Shown in pieces: positions 7,146 to 12,948 of a stretch of 12,948 nt of DNA. Under the pieces are notes generated by a model. It did not search any database, was not told the origin of the DNA, and saw only the letters and a list, made by a program, of their open reading frames with translations. The first letter of the stretch is position 1. Each line of letters starts with the position of its first letter. The DNA is from Dehalococcoidia bacterium (GTDB lineage: Bacteria; Chloroflexota; Dehalococcoidia; UBA2979), in assembly GCA_023228765.1 (NCBI GenBank), contig JALOAM010000087.1, positions 1 to 12,948 on the forward strand, given 5' to 3'. Position numbers and translations under genes: made by a program.

Positions 7146-7606
7146 CCGCGGACCGGGAAGTAGACGTCCGTCCGCCACTTCGCAGGATCCGGTTCCTGCG
7201 TGGGATCGGTGACGTACGACTCCCAGGGCGGACCTGCGAGCTCGTGCCCATGGTCCGCGCACCAGGCCTGGACGGCCTCGTACGCCGGTGCGATTCCCTC
7301 GTAGGGCCCTAGGTAGCTCACGACGGCGCAGAGACCTCCGGGAAGTGTGCCCGCCTGGACGTCGCCGTCGTCGCGGAGCGGCGCCGGCACCGGCCACCCC
7401 ACCTCGATCTCCATGCCGTCGGCATCCATCGCCAGGATGCGGAGGAACGGCAGTCCCGTCGGTTGCTGGCCAGTCCGCTGTATCGCCTCAAACGCCGCAC
7501 CGATCCATCCGGGGATGCGATCCGTCTCCGCCATCGATATGCGCCGGCGGACGACGGCCGTGTGCTGCGCCGACTCCTCCCGGAGTTCGATCGTAGAAAG
7601 CGCCAT
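7142..7606 (-). CDS. GyrI-like / effector-binding domain protein
   Basis: Protein of 154 residues with the GyrI-like (AraC effector-binding, SHS2 module) fold and no DNA-binding part. Typical features are an N-terminal strand with HTAVVRRRI (15-23), the helix IPGWIGAAFEAI (31-42), the strand MEIEVGWPV (65-73), LPGGLCAVVSYLGPYEGI (88-105), and the C-terminal WESYVTDP (128-135) carrying the Glu that commonly contacts ligand. Stand-alone members bind small cationic or hydrophobic compounds; some hydrolyse or sequester toxic ligands. The start is ATG 7606 because GGGAGG (7614-7619) lies seven bases away; GTG 7612 would be only one base from it. The stop overlaps the next gene as ATGA, so the pair is translationally coupled. 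A possible -10 (TACGAT, 7648-7653 on the minus strand) lacks a clear -35. Confidence 0.85.
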   Translation of the reverse strand: MALSTIELREESAQHTAVVRRRISMAETDRIPGWIGAAFEAIQRTGQQPTGLPFLRILAMDADGMEIEVGWPVPAPLRDDGDVQAGTLPGGLCAVVSYLGPYEGIAPAYEAVQAWCADHGHELAGPPWESYVTDPTQEPDPAKWRTDVYFPVRG

Positions 7607-7676
7607 CGCCACACCTCCCGCCTAACCCCTCCGCTGCTGTCACCGGAATCGTAGACTGATCGCCCACCCTTACGGC

Positions 7677-8012
7677 TCACCGAACCTTCCCCGGCGGAAG
7701 TCGGCGGAGACAGGCGGACTCGGCTCCGCCGTCGGGGGCTTCGGGAGAGGCGGGACAGCATGGGGGTGGTCCGTACCCGTATCTACCAAGGCGGCAAGTT
7801 GGATGCGACCGACTTCCCATTGGAGCGCGTTTCCGATGCCCGGCCTCGACGCGGATGAATTGGTCGACGTCGTCGTGTGTCTCTGCCCCAATGTCCTCGC
7901 CGGGCTGCAGCGCCATCACGACCAGCTGCATGCGCTCCGCCGTGAAGAGCACTTCGCGGAACCGGTCATTCTCCAGCGTCTTTGTTTCGATGTTCGTGAT
8001 GTAACCCGGCAT
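7677..8012 (-). pseudogene. Cupin-domain protein, broken after 58 codons
   Basis: The start is strong: ATG 8012 with AGGAGG (8018-8023) five bases upstream. Residues 1-58 (MPGYITNIETKTLENDRFRE, then VLFTAERMQLVVMALQPGED and ETHDDVDQFIRVEAG) match the N-terminal half of small cupins, including ETHDDVDQF, where the family usually has an HxxxDQ metal motif. After base about 7839 the frame continues with unrelated, Arg/Pro-rich sequence to 7677. In the neighbouring frame (about 7838 to 7673) GIGNALQWEVGRIQ and GTDHPHAV have a faint cupin look, so a frameshift plus divergence is possible, as is a true fusion to foreign DNA. The usual C-terminal half, with its second metal-binding motif, is not recognisable in either frame. 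Probably non-functional. Confidence 0.7.
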
Positions 8013-8260
8013 TTCAGCCTCCTAGCGCGGGCGACCAGTCCCTGGCCGACCAGTCTATGCGTATGTTCGACCTGCTTGGCACGGACACCGTGACCGAGAT
8101 CTTGCCCTCCTTCTTCGGCAGCGGTTCGGGTGTTGCGTTGGCCGCATCCATGAGTGGTGGCCATCAACGAGGAGAGCGGCGCCGAGGCTTCGAAGCCCTG
8201 GGGCTACAATGACGCACTGCTCACGTCCCCCCAATCCGCGATCCTCCGACCGGAGCTGAC
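8013..8260. other. Divergent intergenic region between cupin remnant and ABC operon
   Basis: Apart from the cupin ribosome site at 8018-8023, no recognisable gene is present. A 51-codon frame (ATG 8057 to TGA 8210-8212) has no ribosome binding site and no resemblance I recognise. TACAAT at 8205-8210 is a fair -10 hexamer for the ABC operon, but the -35 position (about 8182-8187, CCGAGG) is poor, so this promoter is tentative. Confidence 0.3.
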
Positions 8261-9352
8261 TTGCTCGCTCTCATCGAACTCAAGCGCCGGAAGTTGCAGT
8301 TCGGACTCGTCACCGGGGTGGTCGCGCTGATCTCCTACCTCATCATCATGGTGACCGGGCTGGGTCTCGGCCTGAACGAACAGGCGGGCACCGGCCTGCT
8401 CGCCCTCAACGGCGACCACCTTGCCTACGCCTCGAACGCCAACCTGTCAGTGATTCGTTCACGCCTGACCGAGGAACACGTCGCTGAGATCGCGGCCGCG
8501 CCGGGAGTGGAGCAGGCGTCACCGATCGGATACATCGCCGCGGTCGTGGCACATGGCCCTGGTGAAAGCGATACGGCGGCGACGCTCGGCGTCGTTCCAG
8601 GATCGTTTGCCGAACCGAACGTTGTCGAGGGCGAGCAGCTGAGCGGGCCTGGCGAGGTGCTGGTCGACCGGGCGTGGGTCCGCCTGGCCGGCACAGCAAT
8701 CGGCGACATGCTGCCTCTCCCTATCGGCTTCGAAGCCCAGGACTTCACGGTCGTAGGCATCGTGGATCAGGGATCGTTCTTCTTCCAGCCCACGGTCTAC
8801 GTGCCCCTCGAAGACTGGCAGGCCCTGGCCTATCAGGGCGACCCGAGTTCGCGTCCGGCCGCCAGCATCGTGCTCATCCAGGGCGAAGACCTCGACGGTA
8901 CCCGGGGCGATGCCTGGCAGATCGTGACGAAGCAGGAGGGCTTCCGGAACATCGAGGGCGTGCAGGCCCAGCAGGCGACGGTGAACGCCCTGCGCTACAT
9001 GGGGCTGCTCATCGGCACGCTGGTGATCGGCGTCTTCTTCTATGTGATCACCCTCCAGAAGGTGTCCCTGCTGGGCATCCTCAAGGCGATCGGCGCGTCA
9101 GGGACGTTCCTGGCCACCCAGGGGTTGCTGCAGGTCTTCCTCGTGACGCTCGGGGGCGCGCTAATTTCCGTCGGGCTCGCGCTCCTGACGGAGGCAACGC
9201 TGCTCTCGTCCGACACGGTACCCATCATGTTCACCACGGACGCGCTCCTGACCTCAGCGTTGTCCGTGGTGGCTGGCGGCCTGGTCGGCGCGGCGCTTTC
9301 GGTGCGTCAGGTAGCCGCCATCGATCCGATCATCGCCATGCAGCAGCAGTAA
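8261..9352 (+). CDS. ABC transporter permease, FtsX/DevC type
   Basis: Permease subunit of a type VII (MacB/FtsX/LolCE-like) ABC system, 363 residues. Topology is typical: one membrane segment near the N-terminus (about 15-37), a large extracytoplasmic domain (about 38-240), then three segments (about 246-264, 286-310, 328-348), with the conserved cytoplasmic coupling region LLGILKAIGAS (240s-280s loop) and the C-terminal IDPIIAM. The N-terminus LIELKRRKLQFGLVTGVVAL matches DevC-like permeases. The start is TTG 8261, supported by GGAG at 8252-8255 and by homology beginning exactly here; no ATG or GTG suits. The ATPase gene follows after eight bases, forming a two-gene operon. Such pairs export hydrophobic compounds or peptides, or transmit force to envelope enzymes; no membrane-fusion partner gene is seen here, so the substrate cannot be stated. 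Confidence 0.9.
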   Translation: MLALIELKRRKLQFGLVTGVVALISYLIIMVTGLGLGLNEQAGTGLLALNGDHLAYASNANLSVIRSRLTEEHVAEIAAAPGVEQASPIGYIAAVVAHGPGESDTAATLGVVPGSFAEPNVVEGEQLSGPGEVLVDRAWVRLAGTAIGDMLPLPIGFEAQDFTVVGIVDQGSFFFQPTVYVPLEDWQALAYQGDPSSRPAASIVLIQGEDLDGTRGDAWQIVTKQEGFRNIEGVQAQQATVNALRYMGLLIGTLVIGVFFYVITLQKVSLLGILKAIGASGTFLATQGLLQVFLVTLGGALISVGLALLTEATLLSSDTVPIMFTTDALLTSALSVVAGGLVGAALSVRQVAAIDPIIAMQQQ

Positions 9353-9360
9353 GGCCGACG

Positions 9361-10044
9361 ATGGCCATCCTTTCGCTCCGGGGTGTCACTAAGTCGTTCG
9401 GCGAGGGCGCGCAGCGCGTCGATGCGGTAAGCGGCGTCAGCCTGGACATCGAACGGGGCGAGATGGTGTCACTTGTCGGGCCCTCCGGTTCCGGCAAGTC
9501 GACACTCCTCGCGATGGTGGGCGGGCTCCTGACGCCGACGGCGGGGCAGATCCTGATGGACGAGGTGGACATCGTGCAGTTCGGTCGGGGCGACCGGACT
9601 CGCTACCGTCGCGACAAGGTGGGCTTCGTCTTTCAGGGCAGCAACATGGTGCCCTTTCTGACGGCACGCGAGAACCTGCTACTCGTGGCGCAGTTCGGCG
9701 GGGCTGACAAGTCCGCGCTGCGGCGGCGGGCGGACGAGCTGCTCAATGAGCTCGAGCTCACGTCCGTGGCCGACCAACTGTCCACTCGGCTGTCCGGAGG
9801 CGAGCGTCAGCGGGTCGCGATCGCTCGTGCGCTGATGCGGGATCCAATGCTGATCCTTGTGGACGAACCCACCGCGAGCCTGAACACCGAGCTCGGCGAG
9901 CGCGTGGTCGATTCCCTCGCCGCCGAAGTACACGACCGGAACAAAGCCTGCATTATGGTCACCCACGACGATCGGATGGCCGCGCGAGCCGACCGCCTGA
10001 TCGAGTTCCGCGACGGCCGTCTGCTCAACGACGGATCGACCTAG
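9361..10044 (+). CDS. ABC transporter ATP-binding protein, MacB/LolD/DevA type
   Basis: The ATPase subunit for the permease just upstream, 227 residues from ATG 9361, with a weak AAGG at the permease stop. All ATPase motifs are visible: Walker A GPSGSGKST (40-48), Q-loop Gln92 (FVFQGSNMVPF), signature LSGGE (144-148), Walker B LILVDEP with Glu169, and H-loop His202 (MVTHDD). The D-loop reads TASLNTE (171-177) where the family nearly always has Asp (SLD or NLD), so Asn175 replaces the D-loop Asp; this may alter coupling between the two nucleotide sites but does not remove the catalytic Glu. Length and motifs fit a homodimeric ATPase working with a homodimeric permease. No clear intrinsic terminator follows. 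Confidence 0.93.
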   Translation: MAILSLRGVTKSFGEGAQRVDAVSGVSLDIERGEMVSLVGPSGSGKSTLLAMVGGLLTPTAGQILMDEVDIVQFGRGDRTRYRRDKVGFVFQGSNMVPFLTARENLLLVAQFGGADKSALRRRADELLNELELTSVADQLSTRLSGGERQRVAIARALMRDPMLILVDEPTASLNTELGERVVDSLAAEVHDRNKACIMVTHDDRMAARADRLIEFRDGRLLNDGST

Positions 10045-10238
10045 TCCGCCTCAGCACGAGTGACGGGGGCATAGCTAGCCCAGACAACGTTCGGTTCCGT
10101 ACCCCATGAGGCGCCCCGCGTGACCCGGTGGCTCCAGCCCTGCTGGCACGCCCAGCGCCCTGGAGACGGGGGACGCCCAGAACTCTGCGGGCACCTCACC
10201 GCGACGAGACTGCGCGTCGGTTCCTGCCGGGAATGTAG
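10045..10238. other. Gap between two convergent genes, no gene seen
   Basis: This 194-base stretch lies between the stops of the ABC ATPase and the minus-strand cupin. A weak inverted repeat, GGGC-ATAGCTA-GCCC, occurs near 10067-10081 without a T run. I see no conserved protein in any frame; the long minus-strand frame through it (10075-10722) has no family resemblance and overlaps the real cupin gene. Confidence 0.3.
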
Positions 10239-10589
10239 TCACGGCGCCGAGGGCCCCAGCGTCCGTTCGGTAGTCGAACCGGAGAGACGGGGCTCCTTGA
10301 GTTCGACGAAGAACGTGTGCGTGTCGTTCGCCCCGATGTTGTGGCCGCTGTGCGTCTGTGCGTCTAACCAGCGGACCTCGCCGGCTTCGAGATGGACGGT
10401 CACCTCCTGATCCCCGTGCACCAGTCGACGATCGAATGCCGAGGCGGTGATCATCACGCTGTCGGGGTGTATGTGAGGCCGCGTCATGTCTCCCGGGTGG
10501 TCTAGGTACTCCAGTACCCGCACGCGCTCGTTCTCGAACACGACTCGATAGAGGTCCGGATTCACCTCCGCAGGATCGTCTGACGACAT
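10239..10589 (-). CDS. Small single-domain cupin protein (BauB-like)
   Basis: A 116-residue cupin resembling the small cytoplasmic proteins annotated as cupin or beta-alanine-degradation BauB-type. It opens with YRVVFENERVRVLEY (14-28), has the metal site RPHIHPDSVMI with His39 and His41 (37-47), GEVRWLDAQTHSGHNIG (70-86) with His80 and His83 as further candidate ligands, and ends the barrel with THTFFVELKEP (90-100). ATG 10589 has GGAG eight bases upstream (10598-10601). It lies 116 bases after the ferritin-VIT gene on the same strand, so it could be a distal operon member or have its own promoter. The physiological substrate is unknown; assignment to beta-alanine metabolism would be only by name. 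Confidence 0.8.
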   Translation of the reverse strand: MSSDDPAEVNPDLYRVVFENERVRVLEYLDHPGDMTRPHIHPDSVMITASAFDRRLVHGDQEVTVHLEAGEVRWLDAQTHSGHNIGANDTHTFFVELKEPRLSGSTTERTLGPSAP

Positions 10590-10705
10590 GCCTGGCTCTC
10601 CAATTCCCCGAGCGGGACTCCGTTTGGCGCTCGTTTGGGGCGCGCCACTTACCCGTGAAATGCACGATAACGACCCTGAGACAGGCGAAGAGCGCTCCCT
10701 CCCCC

Positions 10706-11839
10706 TCAGACTCCGGCAACACCGCCGACGACGCCGCCCACGACGTAGGTGAGCACTGCCGCGGCGAGGCCCAGCGCGAGCTGCCGCGTACCGCCGAAGA
10801 GCCAGTGACGCCCGGTCAGCAGCGTGATTGCCGCACCGAGCAGGAACAGTCCGGCGCCGGACGCGGCGGCGCCCGCCACGACATAGGTGAGGCCACTGCC
10901 GAAGAAGAACGGGATCACCGGGATGACCGCGCCGAGCGCGAAGAGGAAGAACGAGGCGACGGCGGCCGTCCACGGTGAGCCGAGGTCCTCCGGCACGATC
11001 CCGAGTTCCTCGCGGGCGAGCGTGGCGAGCGCGTGCTCCGGATCCCGGATGATTGACTGCGCCAGTTCCTCAGCGGCCGCACGCGGGATCCCGCGCGCCT
11101 GGTAGATCAGCGCAAGTTCCTCAGCCTCCTCCTCCGGCGCTACAAGCAGTTCCTCACGCTCCACCCGGATCTGGGCCTCCGCGGCCTCACGGGAGGAGGT
11201 CACGGAGATCCACTCCCCGAGCGCCATCGACGAGGCGCCGGCGACCAGCCCGGCGATGCCGGCGAGCACGATGGCGCCCTGCCCCGGGTCGGCCCCCGCG
11301 AAGCCGGCTACCAGTGCGAGGTTGGAGACGAGCCCGTCGTTGGCACCCAGGACGGCCGCGCGGAGCGCGTTGCCGCCCCCGAGCGCGCGATGGCGCGACT
11401 CGATGCGTCCGATGACCGAGCCGGGCACACCCTCGCCGCGCTGGCGACGCGAGAGCGCGTCGAAGATCCGATAGTGCGCGGTCTCGTCAGCGGGAAGGCC
11501 GGCCGCTTCGGCGACTGCCACCCCCGCATACATCGTCGTCGCGTCGCTCTCCATGGTCTTGATAACGGGCAGGACCGCTTCCACACCGAAGCGCCGCGCG
11601 AGCCACATGAGAAGGCGGACCCGCCGCGATGGCGAGGGCGGTTGGTCATCGACGCCGGCCTCGTGCAGCTGCGCGCGCCAGAGTTCCAAATGCCGCTGTT
11701 CGGCCGCAGCGAGCTGACGGTAGATCTCGCGCAGGTCCTGGTCCTGCTCGATCTCCGCAAGCTGTCCGTACATGTAGACACCGTCCGCCTCGTCGGCGAG
11801 GAACTCCCGGTAGCGCTTGATCTCGGCCTCGGTCGCCAT
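10706..11839 (-). CDS. Ferritin-like/VIT fusion iron or manganese transporter (MbfA-like)
   Basis: A 377-residue fusion protein. Residues 1-135 form a ferritin/rubrerythrin-like four-helix domain with a di-metal ligand set: Glu17, ExxH at 47-50, Glu97 and ExxH at 119-122. The C-terminal part is a VIT1/CCC1 transporter with five membrane segments (about 160-182, 188-208, 290-313, 315-342, 352-375), AVLGANDGLVSN (162-173) with Asp168, SMALGEW (204-210), and a Glu-rich cytoplasmic metal-binding loop (about 215-285). Known relatives (MbfA of rhizobia) export iron using the ferritin domain as a sensor; manganese is possible. ATG 11839 follows GGGAGGG six bases upstream. It starts 15 bases after the stop of a histidine kinase gene, so the two are very likely co-transcribed and the kinase may respond to metal or oxidative stress. 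Confidence 0.92.
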   Translation of the reverse strand: MATEAEIKRYREFLADEADGVYMYGQLAEIEQDQDLREIYRQLAAAEQRHLELWRAQLHEAGVDDQPPSPSRRVRLLMWLARRFGVEAVLPVIKTMESDATTMYAGVAVAEAAGLPADETAHYRIFDALSRRQRGEGVPGSVIGRIESRHRALGGGNALRAAVLGANDGLVSNLALVAGFAGADPGQGAIVLAGIAGLVAGASSMALGEWISVTSSREAAEAQIRVEREELLVAPEEEAEELALIYQARGIPRAAAEELAQSIIRDPEHALATLAREELGIVPEDLGSPWTAAVASFFLFALGAVIPVIPFFFGSGLTYVVAGAAASGAGLFLLGAAITLLTGRHWLFGGTRQLALGLAAAVLTYVVGGVVGGVAGV

Positions 11840-11854
11840 CGCTGCCCTCCCTGA

Positions 11855-12948
11855 TTACTCGCGGGCGTGTCTCAGACGCACGCTGATCTCCAGTCCTCCC
11901 GCCGGATGATTGCGCGCCCCGAGCGTTCCACCGCAGCGTTCGAGCAGCCGGAGCGCGATGGTGAGCCCGAGGCCCGAGTGTCCCTCCGTCGGGGTCCGCG
12001 CCTCACTCACGCGTGTGAAAGGATCGAACAGCGTGGGCAGTGCTGCGGGCGGGACGCCGGGGCCATGATCCCGCACCACGATGACTGCGTCGTCGCCGTC
12101 GAGGCGCGTCGAGATCTCAAACGGGGTCCCACGCGGCGTGTGCGCCAAGACGTTCTCGACCAGGGCCCGCAGGACGCGCCGCAGGGCACTTTCCCCGCAG
12201 CGCACGGGGACACTCCCTCCGCTCCGGCGCACCTCGGATCCGTGCCGTTCGATCAACGGAGCGAGTTGCCTGAGCACCTCCTCGACGACCTCGGCGGCAT
12301 CACACACCGCATCCGTCGCCGGGGCGCCGCCGCGATCGAGACGCGCCAGCAGCAGCAAGTCCTCGACCAGTTCAGCGGCCTCAATCGAGGTCTCGTTGAT
12401 GTCGCTGACGGACTCCCGCTGTGACTCGGTGAGCGGCTCGCGCAGCAACAGTTCGGAGGAGGCGCGGATCACCGCGAGGGGCGACCGCAGCTCATGGGAG
12501 GCGTCCCCGACAAACGTCCGCTGGCGCTCGTAGGCGCTGGTGATCGGGCGTAAGGCGCGCCCGGCGACGAAGTAGCCGCCGACGCCCGCGAGGATGAGTC
12601 CGACCGCACCCGTCCCGCCGAGCACCCAGAGCAGCAGCGACAGCTGTCGGTCGTGCGCCTCCAGACTGCGCCCACCGAGGACGACGCCTTCGACTCGCCC
12701 GTCCGTCACGACGGGCGTCGCGAGGATGCGCATGCGGTTGCCGTGCTCCTTTACCGTGGCCCAAACCGGTTCCCCTTGCAGAGCCGACCGTACGAACCCT
12801 TCCTCGACGAACTCCTCTGCCTCCACGTTGTTCGGATTACCGACCAGTGCCCCGTCGGCGCGAAACACGAGCAGGAAGACGTCCGCCGTCTCCCCCTCAT
12901 AGTCGCGCTCGATGTCGAGGACGCGGAGGTCGCCGAGGTTGGGAGGGG
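11855..12948 (-). CDS. Sensor histidine kinase (5' end outside window)
   Basis: The C-terminal 363 residues of a two-component sensor; the frame stays open to the window edge, so the first membrane segment and start are missing. The visible part begins with an extracytoplasmic sensor domain (VFLLVFRADGALVGNP, about 12844-12889). It continues with a membrane segment (LSLLLWVLGGTGAVGLILAG, about 12575-12640) and a short linker, then HisKA with the H-box FVGDASHELRSPLAV (phospho-acceptor His at about 12494-12496). The ATPase domain has the N-box RALVENVLAHT (about 12150), G1 DHGPGVPP (about 12060), FDPFTRV and G2 GHSGLGLTI (about 11960). The lineup is of the EnvZ/OmpR-class (HPK1-like) kinase with all phosphotransfer and ATP motifs intact. 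A partner response regulator probably lies upstream, outside the window. The TAA at 11855 is 15 bases from the MbfA-like gene. Confidence 0.9.
   Translation of the reverse strand, partial: PPNLGDLRVLDIERDYEGETADVFLLVFRADGALVGNPNNVEAEEFVEEGFVRSALQGEPVWATVKEHGNRMRILATPVVTDGRVEGVVLGGRSLEAHDRQLSLLLWVLGGTGAVGLILAGVGGYFVAGRALRPITSAYERQRTFVGDASHELRSPLAVIRASSELLLREPLTESQRESVSDINETSIEAAELVEDLLLLARLDRGGAPATDAVCDAAEVVEEVLRQLAPLIERHGSEVRRSGGSVPVRCGESALRRVLRALVENVLAHTPRGTPFEISTRLDGDDAVIVVRDHGPGVPPAALPTLFDPFTRVSEARTPTEGHSGLGLTIALRLLERCGGTLGARNHPAGGLEISVRLRHARE

Noticed and set aside
8057..8212. Small 51-codon frame upstream of the ABC permease
   Set aside because: No ribosome binding site, no recognisable homology, and its stop coincides with the possible -10 element; kept only as a note in the intergenic entry.
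10075..10722. Long minus-strand open frame (215 codons) overlapping the cupin gene
   Set aside because: No family resemblance, Arg/Pro-rich composition typical of antisense-frame shadows in high-GC DNA; the cupin in another frame has clear motifs and a ribosome site.
1..12948. CRISPR array, toxin-antitoxin pair, complete defence island, intact transposase or integrase
   Set aside because: No regularly spaced repeats and no matching proteins seen in any plausible frame on either strand.

Overview
The window is high-GC bacterial DNA. Its gene content and style suggest a soil or sediment Chloroflexota (Thermomicrobia- or Limnocylindria-like) or, less likely, an actinomycete: a DevA/DevC-type ABC pair, a ferritin-VIT fusion, small DUF5655 and GyrI-like genes, and many GTG/TTG starts. 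This assignment is an inference from style; no rRNA, tRNA or marker gene is present to settle it.

Layout. (1) 1-2360: the 3' two thirds of a SNF2-type helicase with an inserted zinc-finger segment, a strong stem-loop, and a ParB-like gene that loses its homology after about 112 codons. This looks like the edge of an integrated plasmid or integrative element. (2) 2598-5197: two ATGA-overlapping genes for alpha/beta hydrolases of different subfamilies, each with an N-terminal bundle of membrane segments. They are followed at once by the 3' end of a universal stress protein gene. The pair is thus bracketed by two broken genes. (3) 5549-6229: an internally duplicated polytopic membrane protein, ending one base from a convergent minus-strand cluster (6231-7606). 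That cluster reads GyrI-like protein, a DoxX-like small membrane protein split by an apparent one-base deletion, then a DUF5655 protein. (4) 7677-8012: a cupin gene on the minus strand that breaks after 58 codons. (5) 8261-10044: an FtsX/DevC-type permease and its ATPase. (6) 10239-12948, minus strand: a sensor histidine kinase (cut by the window edge), a ferritin-like/VIT iron or manganese transporter 15 bases downstream, and a small cupin.

How they fit together. The clearest functional units are the two-gene ABC exporter, the histidine kinase plus MbfA-like metal exporter operon, and the translationally coupled hydrolase pair. The main unusual feature is the density of gene wreckage (ParB, UspA, a frameshifted membrane protein, a cupin), which marks this as a rearranged accessory region. 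I found no CRISPR array, rRNA, tRNA, intact transposase or integrase, and no convincing complete new defence system. The helicase-ParB edge, whose remainder lies to the left of the window, is the best lead for something larger.
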